Below are positions 11,126 to 22,179 of a DNA stretch of 64,000 nucleotides, piece by piece. The translations under genes and the position numbers were made by a program. The DNA is from Bufo bufo (Eukaryota; Chordata; Amphibia; Anura; Bufonidae). Position 1 is the stretch's first letter. Each line of letters begins with the position of its first letter. Location: NCBI RefSeq assembly GCF_905171765.1, contig NC_053397.1, forward strand, positions 110,005,295 through 110,069,294, written 5' to 3'. The notes beneath the pieces are model-generated. The model was not told where the DNA came from, searched no databases, and was given only the letters and a program-made list of their open reading frames with translations.

Positions 11126-12734
11126 ATGAAAGGCAGAGGAAGAGGCAGACCGTTCCGCAGGGAAGGTAGGGGTCGGGCAGGTTCACCAGGCCAGAGCCTA
11201 AGTGGGAAGTTGGAGAAGGTATGTGCGATAACTTCAAAGGGTGCACCAGAGTTGGTTGAGTGGCTCACTCAGCCTTCTGCTTCTGCACCCTCCTCATCCA
11301 CTGTATCTGCACCCTCCTCACTCTGCTGTATGCACCCCCAAAGACACCACCACTACCACCATAGCCCCTCCACTCGAGTCAGAGGAATTTTTTTCCCATC
11401 CATTCCCAGACCTTACCAATGTGCAGCCATTCTTGGCATCGGATGTGGAAGAGGAGGTATAAACGGTTGCCACCCAGCGGTCTGACGACAGTACCCAGAT
11501 CAGCCCAAGGAGGGTGATCCCCGCTGTTGCTGCCTACTCCGAGATCTCTAATGTCAGTAGTGGTGAAGGTAACGATTAGTGTTGAGCGCGAACATTCGAA
11601 TAGCAAATTTTTATCGCGAATATCGCCACTTCGAGAATTCGCAAATATTTAGAATATAGTGCTGTATATTTGTTATATCGAATATTCTGCATTTTTTTCC
11701 ACCTGAGCACATGATTTCTCTCTGCTTCTTGCTTGTGGGCCAATGAGAAGGAAGCAATGTCAAGTTCGCAACAATACTTACTGCACCAATCAGTAATCTA
11801 TAGTCAGATCTGCTAAAATGTGAAGTTGCATGTAGTGCGAAAAAATATTCTAATCTCTGCCCATTAGCGCAATCGCGAATATATTGGAGCACTTGACTCT
11901 ATCTGCATATAAAGCTATTGTAATGTACTGACGTGCCAACCATTTTCTCCAGTCTCAGGAGAAACTCATGAAATTTCTAGCAGCTTGAAAAATGTAGCCA
12001 AAGTAACCCACGCCTGTATTTCGCATTTTGAATTCGCATTACGCGATTTTTACATTGACAATTTTTTGCATTCAATTAAATCTTAAATTTGCGAATATAT
12101 GACGAATATTCAGCAAAATATTCGTGAAATATTGCGAATTCAAATATAGCCCCTGCCGCTTATCACCAGTGACGATGATGACGTGTCAATGGATGTCACG
12201 TGGGTGCCCACAAGAGAGGAAGAGGAGGGGAGTTCAGAGGGAGAGATGGAGCAGCAGATAGAGAGGAGAAGCAGGCAGAACTCGCAGTGCTCAGAAGGCA
12301 AAAAGCAGACTGGAAATGTATCTGGAGCGAGCCATCCACCATGCACGGTCACATCTTGCACTCCCAGGACGCCGGCACATGGCTCCACAGTGTGGGATTT
12401 TTTTAACGTGTCTGCTGCTTATAATAGTGTTGCCATCTGCAGCCTGTGCTGTCAACTCATAAGTCTCAGTAAGCCCAACATTCACCTAGGGACGACCGCC
12501 TTAAGAAGGCACCCGGCCTCCCATTATCGAGCCGAGTGGGCGCAACACCGTCAGAACCCACAAAGCCACACTCCTGTCGCTCCACATCCTGCCTCTTCTC
12601 CTTCTCCTCTCTTCGCCCATTTGTCCTCCACTCCACCTTCCACCGCGCCGTCTTCGCGTTCATCTGGCACAAGGCAGGCTTCCGTGGCCCAAATGTTCGA
12701 GCGTAAAAAAAAAAAAAATGATGATGCTGGATAA
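11126..12734 (+). pseudogene. hAT transposase N-terminal region with BED finger, split by a MITE
   Basis: The first part (from ATG 11126) encodes an Arg/Gly-rich start (MKGRGRGRPFRREGRGRAG) and an ELVEWLTQPSASAP segment that parallels NIVDWLTQDTQSSP in hAT-B. After the MITE at 11577-12168 the acidic linker resumes (DDDDVSMDVTWVP) and leads into a BED-type zinc finger at about 12385-12530 (STVWDFFNVSA, CSLCCQLI, HLGTTALRRH), then a Ser/Pro-rich linker ending at MFERKKKKNDDAG. A run of 13 A near 12706 precedes a stop. The RNase H-like catalytic core and the dimerisation domain are missing. Frames change several times. Expressed, it could at most give a DNA-binding fragment. Confidence 0.75.
11577..12168. 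mobile_element. hAT-type MITE inside hAT-C transposase
   Basis: The element runs from tagtgttgagcgcgaac to ...gcttatcacca. The first twelve bases and the inverted last twelve (tagtgttgagcg / tggtgataagcg) agree at nine positions. It is flanked by gtaacgat (11569-11576) and gtgacgat (12169-12176), an 8-base target duplication with one change. The interior is rich in tattcg, gcgaat and aattcgca words and has no reading frame. Removing it restores the reading order of the hAT linker, which confirms a clean insertion. Confidence 0.75.
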
Positions 12735-12741
12735 TCCTCCA

Positions 12742-13206
12742 TAATAATAATGAGGGAGTTTGTGGTACATCTGAAGTAGGCCTCGGAGCTGTACTCTCTC
12801 AGGACATCAATGGGGAGGAACATCCCGTTGTTTTCCTGATCCGCAAACTCACCCCAGCCGAGACTAGGTACAGTATAGTTGAGAGAGAGTGCCTGGCCAT
12901 CAAGTGGGCACTCGAGTCTCTCCACTATTATCTGTTGGGGAGAAAGTTCCATCTGGTGACCGACCACTCCCTCTCAAGTGGATGAGCCAAGCCAAAAAGA
13001 GGAATGCTCGGGTCACCAGGTGGTTTTTGTCTCTACAGAACTTCAAGTTTTCCGTGGAACATAGGGCAGGCAGGTTACAGGGAAATGCAGATGCCCTGTC
13101 CCGGGTAAACTGTCTGGTGGGTGTTCACCCCTCAGGGTTGAACAAACGGGGGAGGTATGCAGGAAAGCGCAAGGGGCCGTCATTGACGGAAGATATGGGT
13201 CACTGA
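12742..13206 (+). pseudogene. Gypsy-type RNase H fragment
   Basis: Two frames joined by a one-base shift near 12963 encode the RNase H end of a Gypsy polyprotein. The first gives GLGAVLSQDINGEEHPVVF and ETRYSIVERECLAIKWALES with HYYLLG, and the second gives TDHSPLKWM-like sequence followed by NARVTRWFLSLQNF and the boundary motif NADALSRVN. The reverse transcriptase upstream and the integrase downstream are missing, so the fragment is a remnant of a larger element. It abuts the hAT-C transposase on the left. Confidence 0.8.
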
Positions 13207-13735
13207 GGTTCCTGGCCTCGGTGAGGTAAGAGCCGGTAACTTTAAGTGTCAGCAGCAGCTAGTGCTAAATGACACTATTGGTTATTTGGTGTGGCTGTAA
13301 AACCGATCTGGGCCGGCTCTTACTGGGAGCACCCAAAGTGCAGGGTGGGTGGCTGTTCCCCATGTTCCAGGCTGGGTTTTGGTTAGGGATATTAAACCCA
13401 CCAGCAGTCTCAGCTGTGTGTGGATTATCCTCCATTTCACAGTGAATATCTGTGGAGTCTCTGTGGTTTGGGATCTGCAATTTGTGTGCCGTACTAAAGG
13501 GCTGAGAGCCGTATTGCTGGGAAGTAGCTCCTAAAGCCTGTTGGGGACTGCTACTGCCAAAACCGCTGAAAAGGTAAATGCTTTTTGTTTTGTGGACTTG
13601 CCATGGTGTGAATGAACACCAAGATGACAAACTGTCATTTTTGTGTGAATAAACAGTGAACTGTTTAAGTCAAAGACTTTGTTTTTGCCTCTGTACTGCA
13701 TCTGTTAGTCTGCCTACCAGAGCGAAATCCCCACA
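13190..13735 (+). repeat. Probable Gypsy LTR adjoining the RNase H fragment
   Basis: After the RNase H fragment comes about 530 bases without reading frames. It contains an AATAAA signal near 13648 (gtgaataaacag), a U5-like T-rich tail and an end at gaaatccccaca (13735). The CA end, the poly(A) signal and the position next to pol suggest a 3' LTR brought next to RNase H by deletion. The exact 5' limit is uncertain and no second LTR was found. Confidence 0.45.
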
Positions 13736-14680
13736 GGGGGCATGTTTTCTACTGGAGCACATTATGGGGGTTTTATTACTATTGAGGGGAATAATAGTGG
13801 GCATTAGTACTACTGGGGGCACTATAGGCAGGAGTATTACTGGGGCATACTGTGAGGGCTTTATTACTGCTGGGGGGCAAATTTGTACTACTGGGACACT
13901 ATAAGAGTATGTATTTACTACTTGAGCATACTGTGGTGAGTGTAATGCCAATGGAGCATTATGGTGGGCTTTTCATCAACTGTGGAGCACTGTGATGGGT
14001 TTATTACTACTGGAGGCACTATATTGGGCTTTATTACTACTGGAGGCACTGTGGTGGGCTTAATTATTACTGGGTCACTATAGGGAGTTTTAATACTACT
14101 GGGGGTACTATAAGGGTCTATATTTACTACTGGGGCACACTGTGGGGACATGACTACTACTGAAGGGCACAGTGGTGGACTTTATTAATAATGGGGACAG
14201 TCTAGATGGCTTTAGTTCTACAAGTGCACTATAGATGAGCATTATTATTTCTGGGACCCCTATGGGTGCAATATTACTATTTGGGCATTATGATGGCTCT
14301 ATAGGGGGAATTATTACTACTGAAGAGTATAATGTGGGTTTTACTACTACTGAGGGCACTGTAATGGGAGGTACTACTATGAGATATTATGGTGGGCTTT
14401 ATTACTTCTGGGGACTATGGGGGACATGATTACTAGTATGTGCCCTATAGGGGCATTATTATTTCTGGGGCACAATAGAGGACATTATTACTATTGGACA
14501 CTCTAGGAGATAATTATTACTATAATTGAGACTTTTGGGAGCAGTATTGCTGCAGGCACCCTGGCGCAGTATCAGCTTATTTTGTGGGGACACTAGGTTT
14601 ACGACACTATTACTCTCAGGGGCACTTGCATTTGCTAGGAACAATTATTTTTGAGGACACTGTGTGGCAATAATTATTGA
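13736..14680. repeat. Decayed minisatellite, about 30-bp units
   Basis: About thirty imperfect tandem units built on ttattactactgggggcact followed by a g-rich run, with unit lengths varying from about 27 to 40 bases. Divergence rises toward the right end. Open frames on either strand here are by-products of the repeat. Confidence 0.75.
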
Positions 14681-15617
14681 AGGAGGAACTATCTGTTTCT
14701 GCAGTATAGTATTGGGGTGGAAGGACTGGGTATTCAGAAGGTGGGAAGGATGATGGAAAAGTATGAACCTGAGATATCTGTGTGGCAAACTCTCTACACA
14801 GACGAGACATCCATATAAGATGAGACGTCACTGGATGTAATAGGTATGTAGTGATGTATTATCCTGTTTATCTGTTAGTCTGGGATGTGGGATAATAAAA
14901 AATAGTATTGAGGTAGTCAGTTCAAACTTTTTGTCATTAGGGGGTACTCAGTGTGAAAAGGTTGAAAACTACTAATTTGCTGATTTATGTCTTAGAGTTT
15001 TTTGGATGTATTGTGACTGCCATTAATTCTTGTAGGTTAGATATTAATGAGAAGGCTTCTCAACAACTGATTTTTCATTATAGAATATTTACATAGTATA
15101 CGCATTAAAATCATTATTTATAGTTTTGATGCTTTATCTGTTCTATCCTTAGTCATTTGAAAGAAGGTTTGTTATTTGTTCTTGTACTTGAAGTTTAGAT
15201 TTTTTTAAGTTTCTCTACAAAACATCCTGTTAACGCATGTCCTTCTCTAAAAATGCTCCTTTTCTAAAAATAAAGGACTATTGGGAGCCACAGTGGCGAC
15301 TGGTCTTGAAAACTGAGAGACTGTTGGCCAGTTTTGTTGTTTCGGGTTGCCACAAGTTACAGCCTCATCTGGATGGCCACTCTTGTGAGGACTCCGCCCA
15401 TCATCAACAACCTTTTATGCCCCAGTTCATTGTTTTATCCCCTTTCTCAGGTTACTTCAGAGCCTCATTGAACTATTATGCTGCTGTTTTATGTGCTTTT
15501 ATATAACATTTTATACCTTCCATGGGATTACAATTAACTTTATTGTTCCTGTGGATTACAATTGACTTTTACCTCTTTCCAGAGAATTCTACATCAAGCA
15601 CTTCAAAGAAAAAGGAC
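14681..15617. other. No recognisable gene or repeat
   Basis: A/T-rich sequence without a convincing reading frame, splice-bounded coding block or terminal repeat. It may be old intronic or intergenic DNA. I looked for phospholipase-like coding blocks in it and saw none. Confidence 0.4.
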
Positions 15618-15621
15618 TTAA

Positions 15622-16115
15622 AGGGGTTATCCCATCATAATGATCACTGTTAAATCAGTTAATGATTTGACAGTGATCATTTTTGTAAATATACTTGATT
15701 AACAAATTCCCACCGTTTAGGAGAAAATTCATCCCCACTTACCTTATTGTTGTGACTCGGTCTCCCCTGGTTACGGCCACCACTCTTCTCCAGAATCCCG
15801 ATGGTCGCGCTTGCTCAGAAGACTTCTTCTTTTCTCCCGGCTGGCTGCTCGCTGTCCTGAACGCGCACGCTGCCGCGCATGCGCGACGGTGACTTCTTCC
15901 CGGCCAGAATAGTACAGAGCTGCAAACGCGCACGCTGGCTCTGTACTATACTGGTCACATGGCGCATGCGCGGCAGCGTGCGCGTTCAGTCCAGCGCCGC
16001 GGCCCGGCCAGGAGAAGACTTCAATCAAGATGAAGCCCGCCCCCAGCCAGAATCCAGGAAGTGAACGGCGCGGTGGCAGCAGGTAAGTATAAAAAGGGGA
16101 AGTGGGATAACCCCT
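15622..16115. mobile_element. TTAA-flanked MITE
   Basis: The ends are inverted copies (aggggttatccca at the left, tgggataacccct at the right) and are flanked by TTAA at 15618-15621 and 16116-16119. TTAA duplications are typical of piggyBac and Kolobok elements, so this is a non-autonomous relative of one of them. The interior contains GC-rich inverted words such as cgcgcatgcgc and gcgcacgctg (15865-15985). Non-coding. Confidence 0.8.
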
Positions 16116-16119
16116 TTAA

Positions 16120-17160
16120 GCCATATTTGAGCGTATTATTGCACTAATAAATGCATAACGTTTTTCTATTATGTCTACAGGTTATGCAACGTTACAAGCT
16201 TGTACCTGAGCTCTTTGTGATCTCTATTGCTATATTATTGCACTGTTTATTCACTCAAATTTACAGGTGAAGCAACGTTCAAGTATCATATGCCCATTGT
16301 GTGTATTCTTTTCTAGGTGCCGCAATGTGACCTTCATGCACTTATTGTTATATTGCACTAACTTTTGCCTTTAGCCAGATATGTAGCACCTTACTTTTGT
16401 GTGCCTTGCTTTACAGCTCTTGTTCTCTCCCCCCTTTATACGGACTGCCTCCATACTAATGGCCTACACCCAGTGTTATATATCCTAGGTACCCAGGGTA
16501 GGACCAAGTGGTAAGTCTCAGGCAGGTCCAGTAACTACACAGGTAACCACGCTGCTTCGGGAATGGTTAGAGGAGTTTTTGACCCCTCCTTCCCGTTTTT
16601 TATTTGTTCAGGATTGCTCCCATCCTGAGGTGTCTTCAAGGAGTTTCATGGGATTATTATACCCTCCTCCTGTGACATTGCCAGAAGCGCATGGAGAAGC
16701 TGATACTTCCCCTTCTGTGCCTTTGCCTAAGGTATGGTGCCTCAAACCTTAGAGCCATTTTAGCTACCCATAGTCACCATAGTGATCGTGCTATAAGCCT
16801 TATATTTTGACTTTGGTGCAGGGAAGGGAATACAGGATAAAGCCACCCTTCCATTTGCGGGCATTTCATTACATAATGGTGGGATTACAGAGTAAAGACA
16901 CCCCCATGCTTTCTTTGGTGTTCAGAGGCCGGAACACTTCAAAGTCAGTCAGTAGTGATTGCTTAGTGCAGACGTTTGGTTCACTGGTTAAACCGAGAGG
17001 GAAACTGTTACTTAGGACACCCTACTCATGCAGGCAGGAACCTCAGAGTAGCCGTTTTGTGTATGTCTTTGTGTACTACAACACCTTGGGAGGGCCCTGC
17101 GATAGTACCCTGTGCACGCTGCAATTGGCGTCACAAACTAACTATAGACTATTAACTACC
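16120..17160. other. Unassigned non-coding sequence, possibly old LTR material
   Basis: No coding block was found. A phrase near 17119-17140 (gcaattggcgtcacaaac) looks like the junction of an LTR and a primer-binding site, and the 300 bases before it lack stops in a periodic way only by chance. With no matching LTR copy in the window I leave it unassigned. Confidence 0.3.
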
Positions 17161-17598
17161 CATATCCTGGCCCACTGAATAAGTGGGAAATTTTCTGAAA
17201 AATGACAAGATTTGCTTCTAAAATTCTAAGTCTTCTAACGTCCACAAAAAATAAAGTGGCATTCACAAAATGATCCAAACATGAAGTAGACATAGGGGGA
17301 ATGTAAGGTAATAACTATTTTTGGAGTTATTACTATCTATTATAAAAGTAGAGAAATTGAAATTTGCTAATGTTTTTGGTAAATTTGGTATTTTTTTAAT
17401 AAATAAAAATGAAATTTTTTGACTCAATTTTACCATTGTCATGAAGTAAAATATGTGACGAAAAAACATTCTCAGAATGGCCTGATTAAGTAAAAGCGTT
17501 TTAAAGTTATCACCACATTAAGTGACACATGTCAGATTTGCAAAAAATGGCCTGGTCCTTAAGGTGAAAATTAGCAAGGTCCTTAAGGGGTTAAAAGA
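17161..17598. repeat. Fragment of a dispersed non-coding repeat
   Basis: A/T-rich tract ending in the near-duplicated phrase ggtccttaaggtgaaaa / ggtccttaaggggttaaa, which gives a sharp right edge. It resembles the terminal part of a non-autonomous DNA transposon and may be related to the 3912-6299 foldback. That link is inference only. Confidence 0.35.
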
Positions 17599-18973
17599 TA
17601 AATGGAAGCTAATTGTGTGGTTGTTTTTAACTAGGTGATCCTCAGCTTGTATGTCTTTTATAGTGCTTTAAGTTTATTGCTTAAATAAGACCAAATATGT
17701 TTTCCTGTAGATTCATTCTGCTCCATTTCTGAAGGGTAATAATGGTCATGGAGAAGAACATGTTTTCCTTATTTTTTCTTTGAGTACTGTATGGCAGCAT
17801 GATCAAGCACTATGGGATATATAATTTGAATCCTACAAAGAAAAAAATGTGGGGGATTCAGTCAGCACAACCCTATATGCAGGTGCACATCGCTATGGCG
17901 AAATACATATACAAAGAAAAGAACACAAATGCAATAGCACTCTGCGACCAGCACTCCGCCCTGCCTCCATGCTGGATGTTGAATGAGGCATTGGTGTACA
18001 TTTTGGCCAAAGCGTAATAAGCCACTCACCACGTCAAGGTCGCCTCTATGAGTGGTCCCTAACACTAGTTCCTACCTGTTTATGGGCCATGACAGCCACA
18101 CAATTTGAATCCTATATTATGATATTATTTGGGCACAGTACGGTAGTATGTATTATCTGTAAATTCCGTCTGAGGAGTGATCACAGCAATCACAAGCATT
18201 TACTGTATGGTGAGTTATTAATCTATGTCATATAAGAGTAACACCTGAAACTTTATTTAATTTGTATTTTTACCAAGAGTGTATATTTTGTTCAAGAAAA
18301 ACCAGAGCCCCAAGTCAAATGAGAAGTTTGAGACGATAATAGAACAAAAACACAGTAATTTAATCAGAGCCATACTCAAAATATGGACATCTATACACAT
18401 ATCTTATATCTTACATAGTTTTCTATGTCCTTTAAAATAAAGTTCATCAATTGAAACATCAATTTTTCCTGAGTGCAGAAAACACATATTTGTACGATAC
18501 CAAGTGAACTATACTGGAGTTTATGTAATTTATTGGTTTGGTTTTCTGTTTACATACTTTCTCAGAAGATTTCACTTCAAAAGCCTTAGATGGCAGGTCA
18601 CATGCTGCAGGAAAGGGGGATAGTTTGTCAGATAATGCCGTCCACCCCTGCACGTACACATCTCCAATTTAAGGATGATCTAATTTTGCTTTTCTCATTA
18701 AGCAACAGAAAAGCTAGATTCGGGCCTGACTGATGGCTCCATTTGAAATTGTCATGTGAATATAAATGTGAATATAAATGTGTCATGTGAGTATAAATAC
18801 AGTGTTGTTATCTTTATAAAAGCCATCTCATAGTCTTACATAGTGCAAGTAAAAAATATACTGTACATGCTCGTTTTAACCATCTGTTGATTCTTCTAAT
18901 AGTTTTCTTATAGCTGGCCATATTAAGTGAAGAAGTAGCAATTGCAGATTCCTTTTTTTTTTTTATCTTGCAG
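17599..18973 (+). other. Intron sequence upstream of the first visible PLA2G4A exon
   Basis: No coding exon is visible. The right end is a strong splice acceptor: a run of 13 T followed by atcttgcag ending at 18973. A repeat-like, non-coding block lies at about 17820-18110. The preceding PLA2G4A exon must end with the G of a split Asp codon. I did not find it within the window, so it probably lies further left. Confidence 0.5.
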
Positions 18974-19111
18974 ATTGGGTGGAATTTACCCCATATGAGA
19001 TAGGAATGGCAAAATATGGCACATTCATGTCTCCAGAAATTTTTGGAAGTAAATTTTATATGGGCACGGTTATAAAGAGATATGAGGAATATCCACTGCA
19101 CTTTTTTATGG
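18974..19111 (+). CDS. PLA2G4A: Cytosolic phospholipase A2 alpha, internal exon 1 of 4 visible
   Basis: This exon encodes DWVEFTPYEIGMAKYGTF and continues through FGSKFYMGTVIKRYEEYPLH to FFM, 46 codons aligning to human residues about 345-390. The protein is a calcium-responsive lipase that releases arachidonic acid from membrane phospholipids. The segment is part of the alpha/beta catalytic domain between the nucleophile Ser228 and Asp549 of the human enzyme, neither of which is encoded here. The exon is bounded by a T-rich tract plus cag and by the donor gtatgtaag. The first Asp and last Gly codons are both split after base one (phase 1 at both ends). Identity to the human protein is high, with conservative changes only, so it looks functional. 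Confidence 0.95.
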
Positions 19112-19693
19112 GTATGTAAGCAATTTGGCAAACAATATTACTAGAGATAGTGTTCTTCAAATTATACAATGGTATAAATTCTTTAAAAAAAACAAAAAAC
19201 TGATAAGTGTGTTAATTGAAGACAAGTACACTCTGTGAGTTAGAGCTGTAAACCTTTTTAGATCATGCATAGACTGTGTAATGTTAATAACCATTGTGAG
19301 TTTAATGTAGTGAAAGATTAATTGCAGCATACACAATGGTCTGTTAGTCATGGTCCGTATTTGATAAGTATTTTTCATTAGTATTTGTAAGCCAAAACCA
19401 GGATTGGGTCCAAAACACAAGTCTGTACATTAGGCACTTGATCCTAGCCTGGGATTATAACCCAGAGTGCATGTTTGAGTCTGAATGTCTCGCTATCGCT
19501 ATTGTGATTATCCATTTAGCCTCCTTTGCTGGCTGGATTTATTTTTCCATCACATTATACACTGCTCGTGTCCATGGTTATGATGAACCTACAATCCATC
19601 AGTGGTGGCCGTCTTGCACACTATAGGACAAAGCGCCAGCCTATGCGGAACCCCACAGTCCCAGCCACTAGAGAGGCCGGGACCTTTTTCTAT

Positions 19694-19905
19694 TGAGCAG
19701 CACAGTGTCTCAGTGGTTAGCATTGGTGCCTTCCAGGGCTGGGGTCCAAGGTTTGAATCCGACCAAGAACAACATTTGCATGGAGGTTGTATGTTCTCCC
19801 CGTGTTTGTGTAGGTTTCTTCCAGGTTCGCCAGTTTCCTCCCACACTCCAAAGGCACACTCATAACCCCTGGAGACGAGCAGTGTATAATGTGATTGAAA
19901 AATTA
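19694..19905 (+). mobile_element. tRNA-derived SINE
   Basis: The head has polymerase III promoter elements: an A-box-like tctcagtggttagc near 19709-19722 and a B-box-like ggtttgaatcc at 19751-19761. The body continues with tatgttctccccgtgttt and tttcctcccacactcc, a tail family seen widely in aquatic vertebrates. It lies in sense orientation in the intron, 583 bases after the exon donor. No clear target duplication was found. Old copy, with changes in both promoter boxes. Confidence 0.65.
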
Positions 19906-20061
19906 ATCAATCCAGCAGAAAAGGCAACATGGACAAGCACAGAACATTAGTAAGTGTCTTGTATTAACTTTGTCTACATGGTAAATGCCATTTGGTGAAG
20001 TGAGACAACCCCTTTAAGGATGTTAAATTACCACGTGTGCTAATCAACAAATAATCTCTGG

Positions 20062-20440
20062 TCATTAAAAGGGTTATTCAGTAACAGATATTGATAACCT
20101 ATCTTTTGGACACCCAAACCTCTTGCCAATCAGCTGTTAGAAGAGGTTGGGCACTCCGTGAGCACTGCGGCATCTTCCTAAGCCATGTGACATCACTCAC
20201 TGCACATCGGTCACATAGCCTAGTTGCAGCTCAGCCCCATTAAAGTGAATGGGTCTGGGCTGCAATATCAAGCACAGTCGCTATACAATGTATGGCACTG
20301 TGCTTGGGAGAGATGCTGGGAATTGGTTGCACTCACCAGAGCTCCTGTGAGCGCAGTGGTTCCCTGTAACAGCTGATCACTGGGGGTGCTGGGTGTTGCA
20401 CCCGGCCGATCTAAGAAATGATGACCTATCCTGAGGTCCT
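20062..20440. repeat. Non-coding MITE-like repeat
   Basis: The left part (aaagggttattcagtaacag, then gataacctatc) and the right part (gatgacctatcctgaggtcc near 20420) carry loosely mirrored gacctatc words on either side of a GC-richer centre. It resembles a degraded short DNA transposon. No reading frame or target duplication is evident. Confidence 0.4.
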
Positions 20441-21070
20441 ATCGGCGTCATTTGTACGCCCACAAGTACACGCAGCCCTATTATAGATTTTCCTGCTTGG
20501 GAATGACATGATAGTTTAGTAGGGATGAGTGGACCCGTGGATGTTCGGGTTCGTCGGGTTCAGCCGAACTTCGGGTTGAAGTCAATGGGGACCCGAGCTT
20601 TGGTGCACTAAAATGGCTGTAAAATAGTCATAGTAAGGGCTAGAGGGCTGCAAAAGGAAGCAAAATGGGATAAGAGCAGGAAAATTGCCCTGCAAACATG
20701 TGGATAGGGAAATAACTTAAAATAACAATAGAAAAAAATTTAAAAAAAATCTGGAAGCAGCGGTGGAGGAGGAGATAGCAAAGACTGTTTTTGTTTTTTT
20801 GTTTTTTTTTCCCCTTTATTTATATTTTTTTTATAAATTTGGGAAGGTCCCAAAACATTTAAAAATGGAAAAGAGAACGCAAAGAGAGAGTGTGCTGGAG
20901 TATGACAATAGCTGGGTGCGGCCGGTACACTTGTCTATTCAGCACAAGGTACGGATAAGTCCTGTGGGATCCATGGCTGGTTCATTTTAATGAACGTGAG
21001 CTTGTCCACATTGGCTGTGGACAGGCGGCTGCGCTTGTCTGTGATCACCCCCCTGCCATTCTAAACACAC

Positions 21071-21633
21071 TGTCACGATTCTAGTGGAATACTGCTGGAA
21101 TCCAATGGCAGGGACAAGGCCTGTACACAGGAAATACCGGAGTCTTGAATAGGAGGTTGCAGGACTGAAGGCTGTAGCAGAGCCAAGCAGGCGGAGCCGT
21201 AACCGGTAGCAACAGTGCAGGACCGAAGGATGCAGCAGAGCCAGGCAGGCGGAGCCGTTACCGGTAGCAACGGTGCAGGACCGAAGGATGCAGAAGAGCC
21301 GAGGTTAGACGAGCAATGGGTCAGGGCAGGCGGCACAGGAACGTAGTCAAGCAATCCGGGTCGGCAACAGGAGGTAGCAGGATGTCACAAAGTAGCAGGG
21401 TAAACCACAAGTAGGAGGAACAAACCAGAGAGCTAGTTCCAAGCAAGAGGACTGCACGAGAAGAAGCTAAACACAATACTCAAGCAATTAGTAACAGGCT
21501 TGAGAGGTTTAAATGTGAAACAGGAAGTAAGATGGCACCCAGCTGAGACACAATCCACCATCTTAACAGAGGGAAAACTTGAGGGCAAGACCATCTGAAC
21601 TAAACAGACATAGCAGGATGATTCCTGACACAC
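21071..21633. mobile_element. Non-autonomous element with internal 58-bp repeats
   Basis: The ends tgtcacgattctagtgg (left) and ggatgattcctgaca (right) are approximate inverted copies and are flanked by ac-repeat words (acacac / cacac). Inside are three tandem units of about 58 bases containing aggcggagccgt and ggtagcaac (about 21160-21300). It has no coding capacity. It interrupts the region next to the C-terminal transposase of hAT-A. Confidence 0.6.
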
Positions 21634-22165
21634 ACGTTCGGGCAATACACTGGCCGCAGGGCAGGCCAGCACCTCCAAGGCGTAAAGGGCAAGCTCAGGC
21701 CATGTGCCCAATTTGGAGACCAAGAAGTTGAATGGGGCAGACCCATTAGTCAGTACGTGTAGGCGTGTGCAAATGTACTGTTCCACCATGTTGCTGAAAT
21801 GCTGCCTCCTTCTAAGAGGTTCCGTGTCAGCTGGCGGTGCTGGTTGTCGTGGCGTGCTGACGAGGCTTTTCCACATTTCAGCCATGCTAACCGTCCCTAC
21901 TTAGGTGCTGGCAGTGCCCCAGCTGCGTTGGCGACTTCTTCCTCCTCCTCTGCCTTCACCTTGTGCTTCCACTGAGCCCCCGCTGTCAGTTAGGAATGCC
22001 ATCAGCAGTGCATCTACCAGCGTGCGCTTGTACTCTCACATCTTCCGATCACGCTTTAGTGACTGAATTAAGGAAAGCACGTTGTCCTTGTAACAGGGAT
22101 CCAGCAGGGTGGCCACCCAGTAATCAGCACTGGTTAGAATGTGGGCAACTCGGCGGTCGTTGGAC
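21634..22165 (-). pseudogene. hAT-A transposase C-terminal region
   Basis: On the minus strand, 22165-22080 encodes DRRVAHILTSADYWVATLLD and a Pro-Cys-Tyr-Lys continuation, the block preceding the last catalytic region of hAT transposases. A stop follows (RKM, stop) and then a linker (LVDALLMAFLTDSGG). The frame from 21885 encodes WKSLVSTPRQPAPP, then LGTWPELALYALEVLACPAA and SVLPERV, matching the hAT dimerisation domain (WPELS...LACPASSVLSER in hAT-B). Stops and shifts show that it is dead. The continuation toward the N-terminus was displaced to 31891 by the Penelope insertion. Confidence 0.75.
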
Positions 22166-22179
22166 TTTTTTAAAATGCA

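Larger units (their letters stand above)
6300..12741 (+). mobile_element. hAT transposon, 5' part (hAT-C), heavily invaded
   Basis: The left end starts tagagatggccttgcggttcg, resembling the tagagatg end of hAT-B. The preceding 8 bases (gacatggc) would be its target copy, but no right copy is seen because the element stops where Gypsy-derived sequence begins near 12742. Its order on + is: terminal region (6300-6775), a 38-bp minisatellite (6776-7180) split by a CR1 fragment, the minisatellite again (10919-11085), then the N-terminal transposase region (11126-12734) split by a MITE. The C-terminal transposase and right end are missing. The element is a dead host for later insertions. Confidence 0.7.

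Noticed and set aside
16807..17178. Open frame of 123 codons as a gene
   Set aside because: It has no recognisable domain, biased composition or splice context, and sits in unassigned non-coding sequence.
1..18973. Upstream PLA2G4A exons
   Set aside because: No splice-bounded block resembling the preceding part of the enzyme was recognised. A short diverged exon could have been missed without a search.
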